Under the pieces are notes generated by a model. That model was not told the origin of the DNA, did no database searches, and saw only the letters and a list, made by a program, of their open reading frames with translations. A DNA stretch of 7,712 nt from an uncultured Variovorax sp. (lineage in GTDB: Bacteria; Pseudomonadota; Gammaproteobacteria; Burkholderiales; Burkholderiaceae), in NCBI GenBank assembly GCA_946478645.1, contig CAMLCW010000251.1:1-7712 (forward strand), written 5' to 3'. Made by a program: the position numbers and the translations under genes. The stretch's first letter is position 1, and every line of letters starts with the position of its first letter. Of this stretch, positions 1-5,798 are shown in pieces.

Positions 1-356
1 CGGCCCGCCTCGGCGCGCGCCACGGGCACGGCGCCGAGCCCTGGGTCCGCAATGCCGAGCGGCCCTTCCGGCACCGGCACGCCGCCCCGGTCGAGCAGCC
101 ACGCGGCCAGCATCGTCTCGCCAAGTGGCAGCGGCAGCGCGTGCTCGCCGGCCGCAGCGACCACGGGGTAGACGTCGGCCCAGTCGATACCGCTGCCGCC
201 GGCCTGCTCGCTCATCAGCGCCTGCGTGAAGCCGCCCTGCTCCAGCAGCGCCCACAGCGCCGAAGGCCACTGCCCGGACTCTGCGTCGCGCATCAGCTCG
301 GGTGTGACCTGCTCACTCAGCAGGCGTCGGATGCTGTCTTCGAGAATGTCTCGCAT
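1..356 (-). CDS. acyl-CoA dehydrogenase, second subunit or paralogue (partial, N-terminal part)
   Basis: This gene begins at ATG 356 and runs off the left edge, so only about 118 N-terminal residues are visible. The protein starts MRDILEDSIRRLLSEQVTPE and continues with a helical stretch containing a GGFTQALMSEQAGGSGI segment at about residues 45-61. That is the helical N-terminal domain pattern of acyl-CoA dehydrogenases (short helix, W..L.E.G, then E..GG.G). The FAD-binding middle domain and C-terminal catalytic region lie outside the window, so activity cannot be judged. A TGAGGT Shine-Dalgarno-like stretch overlaps the stop of the upstream dehydrogenase, about 10 nt before the ATG, and the gap between the genes is 6 bp, so the two are very probably co-translated. 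Adjacent pairs of acyl-CoA dehydrogenase genes often encode heteromeric alpha2beta2 enzymes, as in mycobacterial FadE pairs. That this pair does so is inference. Family confidence is good; substrate is unknown. Confidence 0.82.
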   Translation of the reverse strand, partial: MRDILEDSIRRLLSEQVTPELMRDAESGQWPSALWALLEQGGFTQALMSEQAGGSGIDWADVYPVVAAAGEHALPLPLGETMLAAWLLDRGGVPVPEGPLGIADPGLGAVPVARAEAG

Positions 357-362
357 CGTCGC

Positions 363-1511
363 TTACCTCAGGCCAAGGCTGCGCGCGATGATGCCGCGCA
401 GGATTTCGCGCGTGCCGCCGCGCAGTGAAAAGGAAGGTGCCACCTGCGTCACGTAGGCGAGCACCCGCTCGAAGTCGCCACTGGCCGCGAGCGTGGGCTG
501 CAGGTCGCTCAGCGCATGCGCGACCTCGGGCAGCGCCTGCTCGAGGCCGGTACCCAGCTCCTTGACGCATGCGGCCTCGACGGCGGGGTTCTGGTGCCGC
601 TCGAGCTGGCCGGCGATCGACAGCGACATCTGGCGCAGCACGGTCACTTGCGCCACCATCCGGCCGATCGCCTGGTCCAAGCGGGCGTCGGGTGCTCCGC
701 GGCGCGCCAGCGCGATCAGTTCGTCGAGCAGCGCGATGCTGCTGAGGTAGCGCTCGGGGCCGCTGCGCTCGAAGGCCAATTCGGACATGACCTGCTTCCA
801 GCCGTTGCCGGGCTCTCCCACGACGTCGGCCGAGGGCACGAACACGCCGTCGAACACCACCTCGTTGAAGTGCGCGTCGCCAGCCAGGTCGCGGATCGGA
901 CGCACCGTCACGCCGGGCGCGTGCAGGTCGATCACGAACTGCGACAGCCCGTTGTGCCGCTGGCTGCCGGCTTCGCTGCGCACCAGCGCGATCATGTAAT
1001 GGCAGCGGTGCGCATTGGTGGTCCAGAGCTTGGCGCCATCGACGCGCCAGCCGCCCTCGACCGGCGTGGCGCGCGTGCGCACCGCCGACAGGTCGGAGCC
1101 CGCGTCCGGCTCGCTCATGCCGATGCAGAAATACGATTCGCCGCGGCAGATCGGCGGCAGAAAGCGCTGCTTCTGCGCCTCGGTGCCGAAGTTCAGGATC
1201 AACGGGCCGCTCTGCCGGTCGGCCGTCCAGTGCGCGAGCACCGGCGCGCCTGCGGCGAGCAGCTCTTCCACCAGCACATAGCGCGCAAAGGCGCTCTGCC
1301 CGCCGCCGCCGTATTCACGCGGCCATGTCATGCCGATCCAGCCGCGCCGGCCGAGCGCGCGCGTGAAGCCGGCGTCGAACCCCATCCATGAGTAGGCCCG
1401 GCTGGCCGGCGGCTGCTGCACGAGCGCCGTGGCAAGAAAGTCGCGCACCTCGCCGCGCAAGGCCTCGGCCTCTGGCGGCAGGTGGCACGGAGCGAAAGCC
1501 TGGGCCAGCAT
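363..1511 (-). CDS. acyl-CoA dehydrogenase (FAD-dependent, 382 aa)
   Basis: This is a full-length flavoprotein expected to introduce an alpha,beta double bond into an acyl-CoA in the cytoplasm and pass electrons to ETF. The N-terminal helical domain covers about residues 10-120. The family signature YFCIGMSEPDAGSD lies at 127-140 and leads into the beta domain (GWRVDGAKLWTTNA at 154-167, FNEVVFDGVFVP at 215-226). The C-terminal helical domain ends in RGGTREILRGIIAR at 364-377. The residue aligned with the catalytic Glu of medium-chain enzymes (the E of the EGT motif) is Gly365. Glu248, in LAFERSG at 245-251, sits where isovaleryl- and long-chain-type enzymes carry their catalytic base, so it is the probable base here. 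The ATG directly follows the TGA of the CoA-transferase gene with no spacer, which indicates translational coupling. A second dehydrogenase gene follows after 6 bp. The substrate is probably the CoA ester made by the neighbouring CoA-transferase, by inference. Confidence 0.93.
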   Translation of the reverse strand: MLAQAFAPCHLPPEAEALRGEVRDFLATALVQQPPASRAYSWMGFDAGFTRALGRRGWIGMTWPREYGGGGQSAFARYVLVEELLAAGAPVLAHWTADRQSGPLILNFGTEAQKQRFLPPICRGESYFCIGMSEPDAGSDLSAVRTRATPVEGGWRVDGAKLWTTNAHRCHYMIALVRSEAGSQRHNGLSQFVIDLHAPGVTVRPIRDLAGDAHFNEVVFDGVFVPSADVVGEPGNGWKQVMSELAFERSGPERYLSSIALLDELIALARRGAPDARLDQAIGRMVAQVTVLRQMSLSIAGQLERHQNPAVEAACVKELGTGLEQALPEVAHALSDLQPTLAASGDFERVLAYVTQVAPSFSLRGGTREILRGIIARSLGLR

Positions 1512-2747
1512 TCAGACCACCCCGCCTTCGCGCAGCGACGCGATCTCGGCAGCGTCGATGCCCAGCAATTCACCCAGCACTTCGTCGCTGTGCTCGCCGA
1601 GCAGCGGCGGTGGCCGGTCATAGCGGATCGGCTGCTCGGTGAACCGGATCGGGTTTGCCACCAGCGGCACCGGCCCCGAAGCCGGGTGCTGCAGTTCGAG
1701 CTTCATGCCGCGATGCACCGTCTGCGGATGCGCGAAGGTCTGCGCCATGTCGTTGATCGGCCCGCACGGCACGCCCAGCGGCCCCAACAGCGCCAGCCAC
1801 GCCTGCGTGCCGCGCGTGCGCGCGAGCCGCGTCATCTCGACCACGATCGCCTCGCGGTTGCGCACGCGGTCCGCGTTGGTCAGGAAGCGCGCATCCCGCG
1901 CCAGTTCCGGCTCGCCCGCGGCCTGGCAGAACTTGGCAAACTGGAAGTCATTGCCGATGGCAATGATGATGTGGCCATCGGCAGTGGCAAACGCCTGGTA
2001 GGGCACCACGTTCGGATGCGCATTGCCATAGCGCCGCGGCACCTGGCCCGAGATCAGGTAGTTCTGCGCCTGGTTCGACAGCATGGCCACCTGGCAGTCG
2101 AGCAGCGCCATGTCGATGTATTCCCCCGTGCCGCCGCGATCACGCCGCATCAGCGCCGCAAGAATGGCCACCGTGGCGTACATGCCCGTCATCAGGTCAG
2201 CCACCGGCACGCCCACCTTCTTCGGCCCGCCGCCTTCCAGCGCGTCGGGCTCGCCGGTGATGCTCATCAGCCCGCCCGTACCCTGGATCATGAAGTCGTA
2301 GCCGGCCTGCGCGGCGAACGGCCCCTGCTGGCCGAAACCCGTGATCGAGCAATACACCAGCCGCGGGTTGATGGCCTTCAAGTCTTCGTAGGAAAGCCCG
2401 TAGCGACGCAGGTCGCCGGTCTTGAAGTTCTCGATCAGCACGTCGCTCCGGGCGGCCAGCGCGCGCACGATGGCACTGCCGCGCTCGGAGGCGATGTCGA
2501 GCGTGACCGACTTCTTGCCGCGGTTGGCACACAGGAAGTAAGCCGTCTCCAGCGTGTCCTGGCCCTGCGCGTCCTTGAGGAACGGCGGCCCCCAGGCGCG
2601 GGTGTCGTCGCCACGCCCGGGGCGCTCGATCTTGATGACTTCCGCACCCAGGTCCGCGAGGTTCTGGCTGGCCCAGGGGCCGGCGAGCACGCGGGAGAGA
2701 TCGAGGACGCGAAGGTGGGAAAGGGTGCCTTGCATGGGAGCGTTCAT
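1512..2747 (-). CDS. family III CoA-transferase (CaiB/BaiF type)
   Basis: The predicted 411-residue enzyme moves CoA from a donor acyl-CoA to a carboxylic acid in the cytoplasm, activating it without ATP. The N-terminus has the family pattern LSHLRVLDLSRVLAGPWAS, then LADLGAEVIKIERPGRGDD. A GYDFMIQGTGGLMSITGEPD segment is at about 149-168. VADLMTGMYA contains Asp184, which aligns with the catalytic Asp (D169) of formyl-CoA transferase. RRYGNAHPNVVPYQAF lies at about 238-253. Length and motifs are normal for the family. The start chosen is ATG 2747, which overlaps the stop of the upstream receptor gene as ATGA. An in-frame ATG at 2735 (four residues later) is possible and would sit 12 nt after an AAGGA box; the ATG at 2747 directly abuts that box. 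Reading further upstream, to 2813, would only extend into the receptor gene. The stop is followed at once by the acyl-CoA dehydrogenase ATG. Donor and acceptor cannot be deduced. Confidence 0.93.
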   Translation of the reverse strand: MNAPMQGTLSHLRVLDLSRVLAGPWASQNLADLGAEVIKIERPGRGDDTRAWGPPFLKDAQGQDTLETAYFLCANRGKKSVTLDIASERGSAIVRALAARSDVLIENFKTGDLRRYGLSYEDLKAINPRLVYCSITGFGQQGPFAAQAGYDFMIQGTGGLMSITGEPDALEGGGPKKVGVPVADLMTGMYATVAILAALMRRDRGGTGEYIDMALLDCQVAMLSNQAQNYLISGQVPRRYGNAHPNVVPYQAFATADGHIIIAIGNDFQFAKFCQAAGEPELARDARFLTNADRVRNREAIVVEMTRLARTRGTQAWLALLGPLGVPCGPINDMAQTFAHPQTVHRGMKLELQHPASGPVPLVANPIRFTEQPIRYDRPPPLLGEHSDEVLGELLGIDAAEIASLREGGVV

Positions 2748-3715
2748 TCCTTGGGCAGGTTCTTGGCGATCTCTTCGTAGGCCTTGCGGTCCTGCGCGAT
2801 CTGGCGCGTCCACTCGGCCCCGCCGAGAAACGAGAGGAAGGGCGCGTCGTTGCGTGCGGCCTTGACGTATTCGGGGTCTTTCATCGCGGCCTCGATGGCG
2901 CCCTGCAGGCGCTCCAGCACCGGCGCCGGCAGGCCGTTGGGCGCAGCGAATCCGCGCTCGGCCGTCATGTCGACCGCGTAGCCGAGCTCGTGCGTGGTCG
3001 GCACGCCCGACAGGCGCTGCACCTTTTCGCGCGTGAACTGCGCCAGCAGCCGCACCGGCGTCGCCTCGTTGTCGGGATCGGGTACTTCCGATGCAGCGAG
3101 AAACGCGATGTCGAGCTGGCTGCCCGCCAGCGCCGTCTTCTGCTGGGCGCTGCCGTTGTAGGGAATGTTGTTGAGCTTGACGCCCGCCGCGCGCTCGAGG
3201 CGCGCCATCGCCAGATGGCCGTTGGTGCCGATGCCGTTGTGCCCCGCCGAGTACGCGCCCGGCGAGGCCTTGAGCGCCTGCACCACCTGCGGCAGGTCGC
3301 GCAGCTTGCTGTCCTTGCGCGTCACCATCACGGTGGGATCGCTCACCACGCGCGCCACCAGCGTCAGGTCCTTGGTCGCGTAGGAGGCCTTGCGGTACAT
3401 CGGAACGAAGAAGTAGCCCGGCAGGTTGACGATGCCGACCGTGTACCCGTCGGGTTTTGCGCGCATCACCTGCGACACCGCGATCTCGCCCGAGGCGCCG
3501 GGCCGATTGACGATGACCAGCGACGCCTTGTCGCCCAGGTGCTTGGCGATGTAGGGCGCGAGCACGCGCGCCATCGCGTCGGTGGTGCCGCCGGGCGCGA
3601 AGCCCACCACCACTTCGATGGGCGCGTCGGACGGCCAGGCGGCCTGCGCCGAAAGCGGAACCGCCGCCGCGGCAATGCAGAGTGCGGCCAGTGCATGGCC
3701 GGTGCGCTTCTTCAT
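2744..3715 (-). CDS. Bug/TctC-family periplasmic substrate-binding protein
   Basis: This 323-residue secreted receptor belongs to the tripartite tricarboxylate transporter (TTT) family, called Bug in Bordetella, whose members bind small carboxylates or related ligands in the periplasm. A Sec signal peptide is clear: MKKR, a hydrophobic core, and a likely cut after SAQA (residue 25). There is no lipobox Cys. The mature protein shows the family ligand-loop pattern VVVGFAPGGTTD at 35-46, VNRPGASGEIA at 69-79, and an AKPDGYT turn at 86-92. A GxxLDIAF-like segment at about 198-205 matches the usual second-domain motif. Length is typical. A GGAG box stands 7 nt before the ATG. The gene opens a block with the CoA-transferase and acyl-CoA dehydrogenases and overlaps the CoA-transferase by ATGA, so its ligand may be the acid that is then CoA-activated (inference). 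No TctA or TctB membrane genes are in the window, so it is an orphan receptor here, as is common in Burkholderiales. Confidence 0.93.
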   Translation of the reverse strand: MKKRTGHALAALCIAAAAVPLSAQAAWPSDAPIEVVVGFAPGGTTDAMARVLAPYIAKHLGDKASLVIVNRPGASGEIAVSQVMRAKPDGYTVGIVNLPGYFFVPMYRKASYATKDLTLVARVVSDPTVMVTRKDSKLRDLPQVVQALKASPGAYSAGHNGIGTNGHLAMARLERAAGVKLNNIPYNGSAQQKTALAGSQLDIAFLAASEVPDPDNEATPVRLLAQFTREKVQRLSGVPTTHELGYAVDMTAERGFAAPNGLPAPVLERLQGAIEAAMKDPEYVKAARNDAPFLSFLGGAEWTRQIAQDRKAYEEIAKNLPKE

Positions 3716-3722
3716 GTCTTGT

Positions 3723-3726
3723 CTCC
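3723..3726 (-). promoter_or_regulatory. ribosome binding site of the Bug receptor gene
   Basis: On the minus strand a GGAG core (within CGGAGACAAGAC) lies 7 nt upstream of ATG 3715. This supports that start codon and shows that this gene, first after the 136-bp gap, has its own strong initiation signal. Confidence 0.6.
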
Positions 3727-3797
3727 GTGGTTTTCAGGTGAACCCGGGCCCAAGCTTAGGAAGTCGCGTTCTGGAAAAAAAGCGATATTTATTCAAC

Positions 3798-3826
3798 TCG
3801 CATGAGTCGGAAAACGACTCACGCGA
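3798..3826. repeat. inverted repeat (operator or terminator hairpin)
   Basis: A perfect 7-bp dyad, TGAGTCG (3803-3809) and CGACTCA (3815-3821), flanks a 5-nt GAAAA spacer. After one A/C mismatch the arms pair for four more bases (TCGC at 3798-3801 with GCGA at 3823-3826), giving 11 of 12 pairs. It begins 25 nt beyond the LysR stop. The T-run on the minus strand starts about 16 nt past the hairpin rather than directly after it, so it is not a textbook intrinsic terminator. The symmetry would also suit a dimeric repressor or activator site, although it does not show the T-N11-A core of a standard LysR box. Confidence 0.6.
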
Positions 3827-3851
3827 AATCGCGATCCGCCGCGCCGGGCCG

Positions 3852-4757
3852 CTACGGCGTCCAGAGTGGATTGGGCTGCCGGAAGTCGGCCTCCTCCATG
3901 ACGAGCGTGTTCATGACGGCGACGAGCTGGCGTGTATCGTCGCGGCGCCAGACGAAGTGGTAGCCCAGGCTCGGCAGGGGCGGATCGCTTCGCAGCGCAA
4001 CGAGCAGCCTGCGCGCCACCAACGGGGCCACGTAGCGCGAAGGCAGAAAGCTGATGCCGACGCCCGCCACGGTCATCCCGAGGATGGCGGTGAGGCTGTT
4101 GCACGAGACAATTTCGCGCGCCTGCGCGTTGTGCGCGGCGCTCCAGGCGTGCATCGCCCCGGTGAGGCCGGAGTCGCGGGTGGAGGCGATCACCGGATGG
4201 CGCTGCAGCAGCTGCGCATCGAGCAGCGTGCCCTTGCGCAGGCGCGCGGGCGAGGCCATCCAGGCGAACTCGACCTCGGCCACGGTCTGCCAGGTGAGCG
4301 CCGCACTGCCGATCGTTCCTGTCACCACCGCGCAGTCCAGCTCGCCGCGCTCGACCGAGCGCTCCAGGCTCTTGGCCAGGCCGACCTGCGGCTTGAGTTC
4401 GAGCCGCGGGTACGCCTCGTTGATGCGCCGCACGAAGCGCGGAAACCAGGTGGTGGCCGAGAGTTCGCTGATGCCGATGCGGCAGGGCCCGGCCACTTCG
4501 GCCTCCGCGCCGGCGCCGGTGCGGATCTCCTTCTCCAGGTCGAGCATGCGGCGCGCGCGCGGCAACAGTGCTTCGCCGGTGCGGGTCAGCGTGGCGCGCT
4601 GGCCCGAGCGATCGAACAACGCGTGGCCCATGTCCGCCTCGAGTTCGGCGATGCGCTTGGACAGCGACGATTGCGTCACGTTCAGGCGTGCGGCGGCGGT
4701 GGCGAAGGTGCCGAGCGTGGCTGCCCAGTAGAAGGCCTCGAGTTGCTTGAGCGTCAT
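3852..4757 (-). CDS. LysR-family transcriptional regulator
   Basis: This is a 301-residue regulator of standard family length. The N-terminal winged helix-turn-helix covers about residues 1-62: MTLKQLEAFYWAATLGTFAT, then AAARLNVTQSSLSKRIAELE, with the family wing pattern LFDRSGQRATLTRTG at 47-61. A linker helix follows (about 65-88), then the periplasmic-binding-protein-like effector domain (about 92-295), which normally senses a small pathway metabolite. The start is set by the conserved MTLKQLEAF beginning. No Shine-Dalgarno box is visible before it, so translation may be weak or coupled to the hydrolase gene. Unlike most LysR genes it is not divergent from a target: it follows the hydrolase by 42 bp and precedes the Bug receptor block in the same direction. 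It may act on the 3716-3851 region, on the transporter promoter outside the window, or on both (inference). Confidence 0.94.
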   Translation of the reverse strand: MTLKQLEAFYWAATLGTFATAAARLNVTQSSLSKRIAELEADMGHALFDRSGQRATLTRTGEALLPRARRMLDLEKEIRTGAGAEAEVAGPCRIGISELSATTWFPRFVRRINEAYPRLELKPQVGLAKSLERSVERGELDCAVVTGTIGSAALTWQTVAEVEFAWMASPARLRKGTLLDAQLLQRHPVIASTRDSGLTGAMHAWSAAHNAQAREIVSCNSLTAILGMTVAGVGISFLPSRYVAPLVARRLLVALRSDPPLPSLGYHFVWRRDDTRQLVAVMNTLVMEEADFRQPNPLWTP

Positions 4758-4799
4758 GCGCGAATCGTAGGCGTTGCGCGCGCGCCGCGCGCCGAAGCG
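4758..4799. other. short GC-repeat spacer upstream of the LysR gene
   Basis: The 42-bp gap between the hydrolase stop and the LysR start is dominated by alternating GC (about 4771-4792, GCGCGCGCGCCGCGCGC). It can fold on itself in several registers but has no T-run after it and no recognisable promoter or ribosome-binding site. It may slow or partly stop readthrough from the hydrolase gene; that is speculative. Confidence 0.35.
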
Positions 4800-5798
4800 T
4801 CAGTCCGCCTGCCGATCGCCGGGCCCGACCCGCGGACGCGTCCCGAGCGCGGCGGCGAGCCCATCCGCGCCCATGCGCACCGCCAGGCGCGCGGCCGCCA
4901 ACAGCCGGCCGTTGCGGATGAAGCCGTGCGGCACGCCCTCGTGCACGCGAAGCCGCGCCGGCACGCCGGCAGCCTCGAGGCGTGCCCACAGCGCACGCGA
5001 ATCATCGAGCAGCGGATCGAGGCTCGCCGCATGCAGCTGCACCGGCGGAAGGCCTTCCAGGCGGGCGTTCAGCGGCGCCGCGCGCCAGTCGCGGCGCTGT
5101 TCGTCGTCGGCCAGGTAGTGACTGCGGATCCAGTCGAGCTGGCTGCGCGACAGGCCGAACGAACCCGCGCCGAGGCGCTGCCACGAATCGGCTTCGGTCT
5201 CCCACGAATAGACGCCGTAGTACAGCAGCAGCCACTTCAGCGGCGAGCCGCCCGCATCGCGCAGTGCGCACGCCGCCGCGAGCGCCAGGTTGGCACCGGC
5301 GGAATCGCCCGCGGCGGCCAGCATGCCGCCCTGCACGCCGTGCGCCTCGCCGTTTGCAGCGAAATAGCGGATGGCCGCGACCGCTTCGTCGAACTGCACC
5401 GGAAAGCGTGCTTCCGGCGAGAGGCGGTATTCGACGTTGATGGCCGCGGCACCGCTGCGCCGCACCAGCTCGCGCATCATGCCGCGCCACTCGTCGATGC
5501 GGCCGAGCGCGAAGCCGCCGCCATGGAAGTACACGACCGCCGGCACGGGTGCCTTGGCGCCGTCGGGCCGGTAGATGCAGCAGCGGATCGCCCCGTGCGG
5601 CCCGGGCACCCGCACCTCCGACTCGTCCGCCAGCGGCTCGCTGTGCTCGCACATGAAGGCGCCGATCGCATCGTAGGCCGCGCGCGACTGCGCGACCGGC
5701 GCCTGCTCCAGCACCGGCGCGACGAGGCCGCGCTCCCGCAGCGCCGCGCCGACCGCCGGCACTTCGGGATCGACCCAGGGATCGCCCGGCGCGCTCAC
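4800..5798 (-). CDS. HSL-family (type IV) alpha/beta hydrolase, probable carboxylesterase
   Basis: This 332-residue cytoplasmic esterase is of the hormone-sensitive-lipase type. The oxyanion-hole motif FHGGGFALG is at 91-99. The nucleophile elbow GDSAG at 164-168 gives Ser166. The acid is probably Asp261 in LDPLLDD, and the catalytic His is His291 in GVPHGF. The family motif EYRLSPEARFP lies at 123-133. All catalytic residues are present and no signal peptide is seen. The start chosen is GTG 5798, which overlaps the cupin stop as GTGA; no ATG occurs nearby in frame before the domain, and reading further upstream translates the cupin gene out of frame. The overlap implies coupled expression with the cupin and TRAP genes. 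Substrates are probably short acyl or aryl esters, perhaps opening an imported or intracellular ester into the acid handled by the neighbouring CoA-transferase (inference). Confidence 0.9.
   Translation of the reverse strand: MSAPGDPWVDPEVPAVGAALRERGLVAPVLEQAPVAQSRAAYDAIGAFMCEHSEPLADESEVRVPGPHGAIRCCIYRPDGAKAPVPAVVYFHGGGFALGRIDEWRGMMRELVRRSGAAAINVEYRLSPEARFPVQFDEAVAAIRYFAANGEAHGVQGGMLAAAGDSAGANLALAAACALRDAGGSPLKWLLLYYGVYSWETEADSWQRLGAGSFGLSRSQLDWIRSHYLADDEQRRDWRAAPLNARLEGLPPVQLHAASLDPLLDDSRALWARLEAAGVPARLRVHEGVPHGFIRNGRLLAAARLAVRMGADGLAAALGTRPRVGPGDRQAD

Larger units (their letters stand above)
3716..3851 (-). promoter_or_regulatory. intergenic regulatory region between the LysR gene and the Bug/CoA-transferase block
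   Basis: This 136-bp gap is the longest non-coding stretch in the window and is clearly more AT-rich in its middle (about 3775-3815) than its surroundings. On the minus strand it contains, in order after the LysR stop: a CGCGA-AA-TCGCG dyad at 3822-3833, the larger inverted repeat at 3798-3826, an AT-rich TTGAATAAATAT stretch at 3796-3785, and a run of seven T at 3781-3775. It then leads to the GGAG box of the receptor gene. TTGAAT resembles a sigma70 -35 box, but I found no convincing -10 at the right distance, so the promoter position is unresolved. The layout suits the 3' end of the LysR transcript plus the promoter and operator of the downstream block. This is inference. Confidence 0.5.

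Noticed and set aside
516..1391. Plus-strand open frame (291 codons) antisense to the acyl-CoA dehydrogenase
   Set aside because: The opposite strand carries clear family motifs; this frame has none and low-complexity composition.
1482..2780. Plus-strand open frame (432 codons) antisense to the CoA-transferase
   Set aside because: It mirrors the CoA-transferase almost exactly; its His/Arg-rich composition is that of a shadow frame with no domain signal.
2748..2813. Extension of the CoA-transferase by 22 residues
   Set aside because: It overlaps the end of the Bug receptor gene and is not family-like; homology-like sequence starts after the ATG at 2747 or 2735.
3741..3757. Cluster of CCCGGG, GGGCCC and AAGCTT resembling a cloning-site remnant
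   Set aside because: Three overlapping six-base palindromes can occur by chance in GC-rich DNA, and the flanking sequence is continuous with a normal gene upstream region; no vector sequence is seen.
3775..3826. Textbook rho-independent terminator for the LysR gene
   Set aside because: The T-run is separated from the hairpin by about 16 nt, so it was kept only as an inverted repeat with an open role.
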